Assembly: GCA_902783915.1 (NCBI GenBank)
Contig: CACZSX010000054.1
Span: 1-12,375 of the forward strand
Length of the DNA stretch: 12,375 nucleotides
Source of the DNA: an uncultured Erysipelotrichaceae bacterium
Lineage (GTDB): Bacteria; Bacillota_I; Bacilli_A; RF39; UBA660
Direction: 5' to 3'
This document shows, in pieces, positions 5,786-12,303 of this stretch (position 1 is the stretch's first letter; each line of letters starts with the position of its first letter). The translations under genes and the position numbers were made by a program. Below the pieces are notes generated by a model. It did not search any database. It worked only from the letters and a program-made list of their open reading frames with translations, and was not told the DNA's origin.

Positions 5786-6052
5786 TTACACTAAATTGTT
5801 AAATTCTGCTAAAATAGATTGAATTGGAGTATATAAAATTTTAATACCTTCACTAAGTTCTATATGAAGAATATTAGTAAGCCAATCTAATAATATTGGC
5901 CCTAAAAAATACCACGCAACTAATACTCCTGCCAATCTTAAAATCCAAATATCTAATTGAGCAAATCTAAATAATGCATTAACCAAAACTATTATTAAAG
6001 TTATGCATAGTGATGCTAGCAAAATAGGAAACACGACACTTTTTAAAAACAT
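5786..6052 (-). CDS. Small hypothetical membrane protein
   Basis: I do not recognise this 88-aa protein. It has hydrophobic segments at about residues 5-27 and 36-60 (LRLAGVLVAWYFLGPILLDWL), then a more polar C-terminal region (HIELSEGIKILYTPIQSIL). The start is well supported: GAAGGAGG lies 8 nt before ATG and an extended -10 promoter lies upstream, right after metG. No cysteine or catalytic motif suggests an enzyme. Function unknown; it could be a small envelope or sporulation-membrane protein, but nothing in the sequence shows which. Confidence 0.7.
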   Translation of the reverse strand: MFLKSVVFPILLASLCITLIIVLVNALFRFAQLDIWILRLAGVLVAWYFLGPILLDWLTNILHIELSEGIKILYTPIQSILAEFNNLV

Positions 6053-6078
6053 AAAATATCCTCCTTCTATCTAAATAG

Positions 6079-6087
6079 AGTATAGCA
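6079..6087 (-). promoter_or_regulatory. Extended -10 promoter for the 88-aa membrane protein
   Basis: Minus strand: TGCTATACT, where TATACT (6079-6084) is preceded by TG in the extended position. No -35 resembling TTGACA is found at 16-18 nt. It lies in the 42-nt gap after metG and would give a leader of about 20 nt with GGAGG. Confidence 0.45.
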
Positions 6088-6094
6088 CAAATAA

Positions 6095-7609
6095 TTACTT
6101 TTTAATATCTATTCTTGCAAATAATGGAGTTGGTTGATTTAATTTATATTTATTTGACACATTATATTTTAAATCATTAAGACTTGTATTTAATTGCTCA
6201 AGGATTTTTTTACTTGTATCAGGCATAAATGGTTCAAGTAAGACACCACATACTCTAATGGCTTCTAATAAATTAAATATTACTGTTTCTAATCTATCCT
6301 TCTTAGATTCATCTTTTGCTAATATCCATGGTGTTGTTTCATCAATATACTTATTACTTGCTCTTAATAAATCAAATATTTTAGTAATAGCATCTGCAAC
6401 ATGATATGAATCCATATCTTCCGTTACTAATATATCTAATTTATTTATTGAATCAATGTAATTATTATCTATATCTTCATATATTTTTTTGTTTAAAACC
6501 GTTCCATTAAAATATTTATTACCCATTGAAATAGTTCTTTGAACTAAATTACCAAGTACATTAGCAAGTTCAGAATTTATTTTTTCAACAACTAAATCAT
6601 ATGTAATATTACCATCCGCTGCGAAAGGTATTTCATGTAATACATAAAATCTAACTGCATCTACTCCAAATTCTTCTACTAATTCATCTGCATATATTAC
6701 ATTACCTCTTGATTTACTCATCTTATCATTATTCATTAGCAACCATGGATGTCCAAATACTTTCTTTGGTAGTGGTATATCTAATGACCATAAGAAGCAT
6801 GGCCAGTAAATTGTATGAAATCTTATAATATCTTTACCAATTAAGTGTAAATCTGCTGGCCAATACTTTTTGAATTCATCAGTAACATTATCTACATCAT
6901 ATCCAATATTAGTAATATAATTTGTTAAAGCATCTAACCAAACATATACAACATGTTTTGGATCAAAATCTACTGGTATTCCCCATTTAAATGATGTTCT
7001 TGAAACGCATAAATCTTGAACCCCCGGTTTTATAAAATTATTAATCATCTCATTTCTTCTTGATTCTGGTTCAATAAATCCTGGTGTATTAAATAATTCT
7101 TCTAATTTGTTTTGATATTTACTTAATTTAAAGAAATATGCTTCTTCTTTTTGTTCTTTAACTTCCCTTCCGCAATCAGGGCATTTACCATCTACTAATT
7201 GAGATTCTGTCCAGAATGATTCACAGGGAGTACAATATAATCCTTTATATTCGCCTTTATATATATCTCCTTTTTCATACATCTTTTTAAATATATGCTG
7301 TACAACTTCTTCGTGATGTTTATCAGTAGTTCTGACAAATCTATCATAACTTGTATTCATTAAGTCCCAAATATCTTTAATTTGAGCTGCAACCTTATCA
7401 ACATATTCTTGAGGCCCTATTCCTGCTTCTCTTGCCTTTTCTTCGATTTTTATTCCATGTTCATCTGTACCAGTCTGAAAATAAACATCATAACCTTTAA
7501 ATCTTTTAAATCTAGCAATTGCATCTGCCAATACTATTTCATATGTATTACCTATATGTGGCTTAGAAGATGTATATGCAATTGCTGTTGAAATATAATA
7601 TTTTTCCAT
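6095..7609 (-). CDS. metG: Methionine-tRNA ligase (MetRS), form lacking the C-terminal tRNA-binding domain
   Basis: A 504-aa class I aminoacyl-tRNA synthetase that charges tRNA-Met. Visible signatures are HIGN (18-21), KMSKS (296-300) and a zinc-knuckle pair Cys126/Cys129 and Cys143/Cys146 in the connective peptide, then a helical anticodon-binding domain. Bacillus MetS is about 660 aa and ends in an EMAPII-like dimerisation domain; this protein stops before it, so it is probably monomeric. The frame opens earlier (7672), but ATG at 7609 is chosen because AGGAGG lies 7 nt upstream and MEKYYISTAIAYTSSKPHIGN is the standard N-terminus. AGGAGG is also the two final Arg codons of dut. The gene is controlled with dut by the upstream T-box. 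Confidence 0.97.
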   Translation of the reverse strand: MEKYYISTAIAYTSSKPHIGNTYEIVLADAIARFKRFKGYDVYFQTGTDEHGIKIEEKAREAGIGPQEYVDKVAAQIKDIWDLMNTSYDRFVRTTDKHHEEVVQHIFKKMYEKGDIYKGEYKGLYCTPCESFWTESQLVDGKCPDCGREVKEQKEEAYFFKLSKYQNKLEELFNTPGFIEPESRRNEMINNFIKPGVQDLCVSRTSFKWGIPVDFDPKHVVYVWLDALTNYITNIGYDVDNVTDEFKKYWPADLHLIGKDIIRFHTIYWPCFLWSLDIPLPKKVFGHPWLLMNNDKMSKSRGNVIYADELVEEFGVDAVRFYVLHEIPFAADGNITYDLVVEKINSELANVLGNLVQRTISMGNKYFNGTVLNKKIYEDIDNNYIDSINKLDILVTEDMDSYHVADAITKIFDLLRASNKYIDETTPWILAKDESKKDRLETVIFNLLEAIRVCGVLLEPFMPDTSKKILEQLNTSLNDLKYNVSNKYKLNQPTPLFARIDIKK

Positions 7610-7613
7610 AATC

Positions 7614-8075
7614 TTACCTCCTATCAGTTGATCCAAATCCACCAGTTCTTTTACCAGTAGCATTATCATCATCTGTAATTAAAAACTTTTGAAATACAAC
7701 CTGTCCTATTATATCACCTTTTTTTATTTCTAATGGTTCCGTTCCTATATTATAATATGCGAACATAAACTCTCCATCATTATCAGGATTACCATAATAA
7801 TCCGCATCTATTATTCCTATACCATTAGCAAGCACTAATTTCTTTTTACCAGGATGAGATGATCTATTAGCAAGCATATACCATTCATCATCTTGGCAAT
7901 AAGCTTTAAGCCCTGTATGTACTAATGTGGGCTTACAACCATTTTCAAATACAGGAATAACTATATCTTCTGCAGCTTCAACATCATAACCTGCTGATCT
8001 AGCAGTTTTCCTAACAGGAATATTTATATTTTTGTCTTCCCAACCTTTTGCAACTTCAAATCCTCTTTTTCTCAT
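7614..8075 (-). CDS. dut: dUTP diphosphatase (trimeric dUTPase family)
   Basis: A 153-aa dUTPase that hydrolyses dUTP to dUMP and pyrophosphate, keeping uracil out of DNA and feeding thymidylate synthesis. All five motifs are present: I SAGYDVEA (27-34), II ANRSS (69-73), III GIIDADYYGN (87-96) with the catalytic Asp and uracil-stacking Tyr, IV GDIIGQVVF (120-128) and V GGFGST (145-150). ATG follows AAAGGAGGATAT. It is the first gene after the T-box, 4 nt before metG, so its expression should follow the same tRNA signal. A dut gene at this site is not part of the Bacillus arrangement and was probably inserted into the metG operon. Confidence 0.96.
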   Translation of the reverse strand: MRKRGFEVAKGWEDKNINIPVRKTARSAGYDVEAAEDIVIPVFENGCKPTLVHTGLKAYCQDDEWYMLANRSSHPGKKKLVLANGIGIIDADYYGNPDNDGEFMFAYYNIGTEPLEIKKGDIIGQVVFQKFLITDDDNATGKRTGGFGSTDRR

Positions 8076-8091
8076 ATATCCTCCTTTAAAT

Positions 8092-8146
8092 AAAAAAATC
8101 TATAACCTAAGGGTCCATAAGGACGGTTCCACCTTAGTTCATAGAT
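8092..8146 (-). terminator. T-box antiterminator and terminator hairpin
   Basis: Antiterminator: CTAAGG (8132-8137), 7-nt bulge TGGAACC, GTCC-TTAT-GGAC, CCTTAG (8107-8112), a perfect match to the T-box antiterminator fold. The same hairpin can be lengthened by ATCTAT (8141-8146) with ATAGAT (8098-8103), placing it next to a run of seven T (8092-8098), as in an intrinsic terminator. No separate terminator hairpin is evident. CATAG-AAT-CTATG (about 8140-8152) could compete for the ATCTAT arm. Confidence 0.75.
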
Positions 8147-8287
8147 TCTATGCACTTATCTCTTAACGCGAGTAACGATTATGCTCCAAAACCATATTCA
8201 GCAAGTTTTGTATATCTAATTTCACCATAATAGACTCTCTTTGATACTCTGCTTGCTTACTCATTTCTTCAACGCAATTCATAAAAC
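8092..8287 (-). promoter_or_regulatory. T-box leader (tRNA-sensing riboswitch), probably tRNA-Met, controlling dut-metG
   Basis: Seen on the minus strand. Stem I shows the loop-E AGTA (about 8260-8263), AGAGAG (8239-8244), a distal loop ATGGTGAAA and a stem GCAAG/CTTGC. On its 3' side GAA is followed by T, ATG (8193-8195), G and TTTTGGAGC. By analogy with known leaders (GAA-N-specifier-purine) the specifier is AUG, Met, fitting metG. A small helix CTC/GAG follows, then the T-box TGGAACC (8125-8131). Known family role: uncharged tRNA pairs with the specifier and, by its NCCA end, with UGGN, favouring readthrough. UGGA predicts a U discriminator base, whereas bacterial tRNA-Met normally has A. 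The TSS is estimated from the promoter. Confidence 0.9.
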
Positions 8288-8293
8288 AAGCAA

Positions 8294-8323
8294 ATTATAA
8301 CACATTATTTATATTTTATTCAA
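8294..8323 (-). promoter_or_regulatory. SigA-type promoter of the T-box operon
   Basis: Minus strand: TTGAAT (8318-8323), an 18-nt spacer and TATAAT (8294-8299) with TG in the extended -10 position. The -35 overlaps the spoVT stop codon. Transcription should begin near 8287, leaving a 5' leader of about 210 nt before dut. Confidence 0.75.
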
Positions 8324-8831
8324 GATGCTTTCCTAAAAACTTTGCTATAAAATTAGATGTTTTTTTCACTAAATCAGTAATTTTACTATCAGATAATATA
8401 ATTACTGACCCAACTGCATCTCCTGATACTACTACATAAGAAATATTAAATTCACTTTCTTCATGAATACCATTTACTATCTCTATATCATGTGTTTCTT
8501 CAATATTTCTATTCTTTATGCTATCAGATATAAAATTACTTATTTCTTTATTTAAATACTTTTTCTTTAGTGGTCCTGAAGCTGCTATTACTTTATTTAA
8601 ATCCGTTATTAAAATATCTTTATTAATTACATCATAAAATGAATCACTACAATTTTGAGCAATATCATGTAAATCCCTCATATCAGAATACTTTTTTAAT
8701 ATAACCGCATCATCATCAATAAATATTTCCAAAGACTCACCATCTTTTATTTTAAGATTTCGTCTTATTTCCTTTGGAATAACTATTCTGCCTAATTCAT
8801 CTATTCTTCTTAATACACCCGTCGATTTCAC
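8316..8831 (-). CDS. spoVT: Stage V sporulation regulator SpoVT (AbrB-like DNA-binding domain plus GAF-like domain)
   Basis: A 171-aa transcription factor. Residues 1-50 are an AbrB-type swapped-hairpin DNA-binding domain (RRIDELGRIVIPKEIRRNL, LEIFIDDDAVILKKYS), nearly colinear with Bacillus SpoVT. Residues about 51-171 form the GAF-like sensor domain, with VNGIHEES and SVIILSDS matching family blocks. In Bacillus SpoVT acts in the forespore under SigG, tuning SigG genes and its own. The start codon is GTG at 8831 with GAGGT 7 nt upstream; the nearby ATG is out of frame and meets a stop at once. The mfd-spoVT order is the Bacillus one. Both a SigA-like and a SigG-like promoter lie upstream. 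Confidence 0.95.
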   Translation of the reverse strand: MKSTGVLRRIDELGRIVIPKEIRRNLKIKDGESLEIFIDDDAVILKKYSDMRDLHDIAQNCSDSFYDVINKDILITDLNKVIAASGPLKKKYLNKEISNFISDSIKNRNIEETHDIEIVNGIHEESEFNISYVVVSGDAVGSVIILSDSKITDLVKKTSNFIAKFLGKHLE

Positions 8832-8858
8832 AACATTACCTCACTTTCTTTTCCTTTT

Positions 8859-8888
8859 TATTATGTGAGTGTAATTTTAAAATATACC
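8859..8888 (-). promoter_or_regulatory. SigG-like promoter of spoVT
   Basis: Minus strand: GGTATA (8883-8888), a 17-nt spacer, CATAATA (8859-8865), matching the forespore SigG pattern GNATR / CATNNTA. It would start transcription about 20 nt before the GTG codon. Bacillus spoVT is SigG dependent, which supports this. The DNA is AT-rich, so the match needs mapping. Confidence 0.5.
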
Positions 8889-8923
8889 AATTTACTACTA
8901 ATTAACTATTTAATTACGTGAGT
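8860..8923 (-). repeat. Two 11-bp direct repeats, ATTAYGTGAGT, upstream of spoVT
   Basis: On the plus strand ATTATGTGAGT (8860-8870) and ATTACGTGAGT (8913-8923) differ at one base and start 53 bp apart, about five helical turns. One covers the -10 of the SigG-like promoter and the other sits at the expected start site of the SigA-like promoter. This placement suggests operators, perhaps for SpoVT itself; that is inference. Confidence 0.5.
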
Positions 8924-8924
8924 A

Positions 8925-8953
8925 AGTATATAATATGCATTTTTTTAAATCAA
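8925..8953 (-). promoter_or_regulatory. SigA-like distal promoter of spoVT
   Basis: Minus strand: TTGATT (8948-8953), an exact 17-nt spacer, TATACT (8925-8930). The -35 is the same hexamer as at divIC. It would permit spoVT expression outside the forespore. Confidence 0.5.
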
Positions 8954-8965
8954 TAGGTTTAAGAT

Positions 8966-8986
8966 AATTGGAAAAAATTACCAATT
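8966..8986 (-). repeat. Short inverted repeat at the end of mfd
   Basis: AATTGG (8966-8971) and CCAATT (8981-8986) flank a 9-nt loop and overlap the mfd stop codon. No T-tract follows on the minus strand, so it is a poor terminator; it may form a 3'-end hairpin in the mRNA. Confidence 0.3.
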
Positions 8987-11900
8987 TATTCCAAAATATA
9001 TAATAAATCAATTATATAATATATCCAATGCTTTTCTAAATTGTGTAATTGTAATGTTATAACTAATCGCTTATTAATATAAGAAAATTTGAAATTTTTA
9101 GATATCTTATAAGTCTTAACAAATAATTCCTCAATCTTTAATTTATTTGTATATTCACTATTAAATGATAAGTCAATTGCTTTATCAGTTTGTTTAACAA
9201 TTTCTATACCCTTATCCTTTTTCATACTTTCAAATAATTCTTCATACATATACACAAGCATTTTTTCACTAATTTTACCAAATCTATCTTCTATTTCATT
9301 CTTAGCAATTTCTAAAGTTTCAATACTATTTATAGTATTAATAATCTTATGTATTTCAATCTTTAATTTATCATCATTTACATAAGTATCTTCAATATGT
9401 GTTTCTACATCGAGTGATATAGGTTCATCAATTTCTTCTTTTTCTTCTTCTATAATACCACTTGTAAGTTTTTTTACTTCTTCATCAAGCATTTTAAGAT
9501 ATAATTCTATACCAATTGTATCAATAAATCCAGATTGTTCTTCTCCCAATACATTACCCGCACCTCTGATAGATAAATCTCTCATTGCTATAGAAAAACC
9601 ACTACCCAATTCTGCAAATTCTTTTATTGCAGATAATCTTTTTGTAGCAACTTCACTTAATACTTTTTGTTTACCATACATTAAATATGCATATGCTACT
9701 CTATTAGTTCTACCAACTCTACCTCTTATTTGATATAGTTGACTTAATCCAAATCTATCAGCATCTAATATTATTAATGTATTTACATTTGGAATATCTA
9801 TACCAGTTTCAATTATAGTTGTGCAAAGTAAAATATCAAACTCTCTATTTATAAATTTAATCATTACATCTTCTATTTCATTTTTATTCATTTTACCATG
9901 AGCATATCCTATTTTGATATTTGGTACTAAATTTGATATTTCATTAATTCTTTCTTCAAAAGATTCAATTTTATTACATAAAATATAAACTTGCCCATTT
10001 CTTGATAATTCTTTATATATTGCATCTTTAATAATATATTTATTTTCTTCAAGTACATAAGTTTGAACAGGATATCTATTATTAGGTGGAGTTTCAATAA
10101 GAGTTAAACTTCTTACTCCTAACATTGACATTTGCAGTGTTCTAGGTATAGGAGTTGCTGATAGTGTAAGAACATCTATATTTGCTTTATATTTTTTCAA
10201 TTTTTCTTTATGAGTGACCCCAAACCTTTGCTCTTCATCTACTATTAAAAGTCCTAAATCTTTAAATGATACATCATCACTCAATATTCTATGTGTACCA
10301 AATAATATGTCTATTTTTCCTTCTTTTAATTTTTTAATAATATCATCTTGATCCTTTTTTGTTGTAAACCTATTTAATAATGCAATATTTACAGGAAAAC
10401 CACTAAATCTTTGCAATGCCGAATTGTATTGTTGATTAGATAATATTGTCGTTGGACATAAATATGCAACTTGTTTATTAGCACATATTGCCTTAAAAAT
10501 AATTCTAAATGCCACTTCTGTTTTACCATATCCAACATCTCCGCAAAGTAACATATCCATAGGAGAAGACGCTTCCATTTCTCGTTTTATTGTATTTGTT
10601 GCTTTAATTTGGTCTATAGTTTCTTCATATTGAAATTCACTTTCAAAAACAGTTTGTTCTTCAGTATCACGAGGAAATGCATATCCACTCTTTGCTTTTC
10701 TTTCTGCGGCAATTCTAAGTAACTCTCCTGCGACATTCTTCATCCTGTCTCTAATTCTTAATTTAGTTTTTTGCCATTCAGTACCACCTAATTTATTGAT
10801 ATTAGGAATAATACCATCATTTGAAGAATACTTAGTAATTAATTCTATTTTTTCTACAGGAATATATAATTTGCCATCATCTCTATATTTAATTTGCAAA
10901 TAATCTTTTATAATACTACCTTTTTTTAGTGCAACTATTCCTTGATATATTCCAATACCATGAACATTATGTACAACATAATCTCCTACATTAAGTGAAT
11001 CTAATTTAGATATTTTTGTACCATATTTAAATTTGCTTTTATATAAAGACTTACTTAAAACACTTTTAAATAAATTGGAAGCTCCTATTACTACAAAATT
11101 ATCATACATATATCCTTTTGTAATAGGTTGTATTACTATATTTAATGTATTAGAACGTATATTATTAATTGATGTTTTAAAATAACTTATATTTAATGCT
11201 TTAACAAAATTTTTAAATTGTGTTTCATTATCTAAACAAATAATTACAGTCTTTTTACTATTAATATAATCAGTAAGATCACTATTGATTAATTCAACAT
11301 TATCATTATAATTACTTACTTCATAACTTATATATTTATGCGTGTCTGTAATACTTACATTTGGCAAAATATCATCTACACTCGATATATATATTTCGCA
11401 TTTTTCACTGAATTCCCCTAAATCATGCATATATTTTTGATTAATATTTAAAGAAATATTATAATTCATTATTTCTTCCTGCAATAGTAAATAAGAATTA
11501 AATATATTTGTATAATCCTTATATATAAGTATTGGATTATTTAAATAATCAATCAAACTTGCTACTTTACCATATTTAGTTATATTTTTTTGTTTTCTTT
11601 CTTTATCATCTAAATCAACATCTACTAAAAATTCACTAAAAGGGGTAATTATTATATTATCTATTTTTTTAATTGATAGTTGAGTATTTACATCAAAATA
11701 TCTAATAGATTCAATTGTATCACCAAAGAATTCTATTCTTATTGCATTATCTTCATTTATTGAAAATATATCAATTACGAATCCTCTATTAGATATTTCA
11801 CCAGTTTTACTAACTAAAGTTTCGGTCTTATATCCATTTCTACACAAACATCTATATAATTCATCCTTATCTATATCTTGATTAACAGACAATTTTACTA

Positions 11901-12261
11901 TACTACTTAGATATTTTTCTTTAGTAGGAAGATATCTTAAAAAACCCATTAAATTAGTAATAATAATATTTTTATTTTTTGAATTAATAATTGTATTTAA
12001 AGTTTCTAATCTAGTTACTTCAAATTCTGGACTGGTGATAGATGATTCACTTGTAATAAAACTATCCATAGGAAATAAATATACATTTGAATTATATTTT
12101 ATAATAGAATTATATAATTTATTTGCCTCATAAATAGTATTAGTAACAACTAATATATTAGAATCATTTCCCTTATAAATATTATTTATGTATACACTTT
12201 CTAATTCTTCTGATAGACCAACTACATTAGTTCTACCATCCTTAATTTTTTTAAAATTCAT
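8986..12261 (-). CDS. mfd: Transcription-repair coupling factor Mfd
   Basis: A 1091-aa SF2 translocase that removes RNA polymerase stalled at DNA lesions and recruits UvrA. The N-terminal UvrB-homology module is at about 1-330 (FPMDSFITSESSITSPEFEVTRL). An RNA-polymerase interacting domain lies near 420-480 (VGDYVVHNVHGIGIYQGI). The RecG-like motor has Walker A GDVGYGKTE (about 574), motif II DEEQRFG (about 675), SATPIPRTL, TTIIETGIDIPNVNT and QIRGRVGR (about 848). The C-terminal TRCF domain ends the protein. It is somewhat shorter than Bacillus Mfd (about 1177 aa) but no key motif is missing. ATG follows GGGGTGATAAT. The gene follows pth, as in Bacillus apart from the missing fin. Confidence 0.98.
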   Translation of the reverse strand: MNFKKIKDGRTNVVGLSEELESVYINNIYKGNDSNILVVTNTIYEANKLYNSIIKYNSNVYLFPMDSFITSESSITSPEFEVTRLETLNTIINSKNKNIIITNLMGFLRYLPTKEKYLSSIVKLSVNQDIDKDELYRCLCRNGYKTETLVSKTGEISNRGFVIDIFSINEDNAIRIEFFGDTIESIRYFDVNTQLSIKKIDNIIITPFSEFLVDVDLDDKERKQKNITKYGKVASLIDYLNNPILIYKDYTNIFNSYLLLQEEIMNYNISLNINQKYMHDLGEFSEKCEIYISSVDDILPNVSITDTHKYISYEVSNYNDNVELINSDLTDYINSKKTVIICLDNETQFKNFVKALNISYFKTSINNIRSNTLNIVIQPITKGYMYDNFVVIGASNLFKSVLSKSLYKSKFKYGTKISKLDSLNVGDYVVHNVHGIGIYQGIVALKKGSIIKDYLQIKYRDDGKLYIPVEKIELITKYSSNDGIIPNINKLGGTEWQKTKLRIRDRMKNVAGELLRIAAERKAKSGYAFPRDTEEQTVFESEFQYEETIDQIKATNTIKREMEASSPMDMLLCGDVGYGKTEVAFRIIFKAICANKQVAYLCPTTILSNQQYNSALQRFSGFPVNIALLNRFTTKKDQDDIIKKLKEGKIDILFGTHRILSDDVSFKDLGLLIVDEEQRFGVTHKEKLKKYKANIDVLTLSATPIPRTLQMSMLGVRSLTLIETPPNNRYPVQTYVLEENKYIIKDAIYKELSRNGQVYILCNKIESFEERINEISNLVPNIKIGYAHGKMNKNEIEDVMIKFINREFDILLCTTIIETGIDIPNVNTLIILDADRFGLSQLYQIRGRVGRTNRVAYAYLMYGKQKVLSEVATKRLSAIKEFAELGSGFSIAMRDLSIRGAGNVLGEEQSGFIDTIGIELYLKMLDEEVKKLTSGIIEEEKEEIDEPISLDVETHIEDTYVNDDKLKIEIHKIINTINSIETLEIAKNEIEDRFGKISEKMLVYMYEELFESMKKDKGIEIVKQTDKAIDLSFNSEYTNKLKIEELFVKTYKISKNFKFSYINKRLVITLQLHNLEKHWIYYIIDLLYILE

Positions 12262-12277
12262 ATTATCACCCCAAAGC

Positions 12278-12300
12278 GAAAAAGAGCACTTTTTAAATGC
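12278..12300 (-). terminator. Possible weak terminator or attenuator between pth and mfd
   Basis: Minus strand: GCATTT-AAA-AAGTGC (12286-12300) can form a 6-bp stem with one G-U pair, followed by TCTTTTTC. The alternative AAAAAG-TGCT-CTTTTT overlaps it. The stem is weak and the loop tight, so partial readthrough into mfd is likely. Confidence 0.35.
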
Positions 12301-12303
12301 CCC

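Noticed and set aside
7382..7591. Plus-strand cysteine-rich 69-codon frame opposite the 5' part of metG.
   Set aside because: The cysteines arise from antisense reading of metG codons; no independent support.
8163..8282. A 39-codon open frame with four Met codons running through T-box stem I, with the specifier AUG in frame.
   Set aside because: It begins about 5 nt after the predicted transcript start with no ribosome binding site, and every segment is explained by conserved T-box RNA elements. A chance open frame of this length is plausible.
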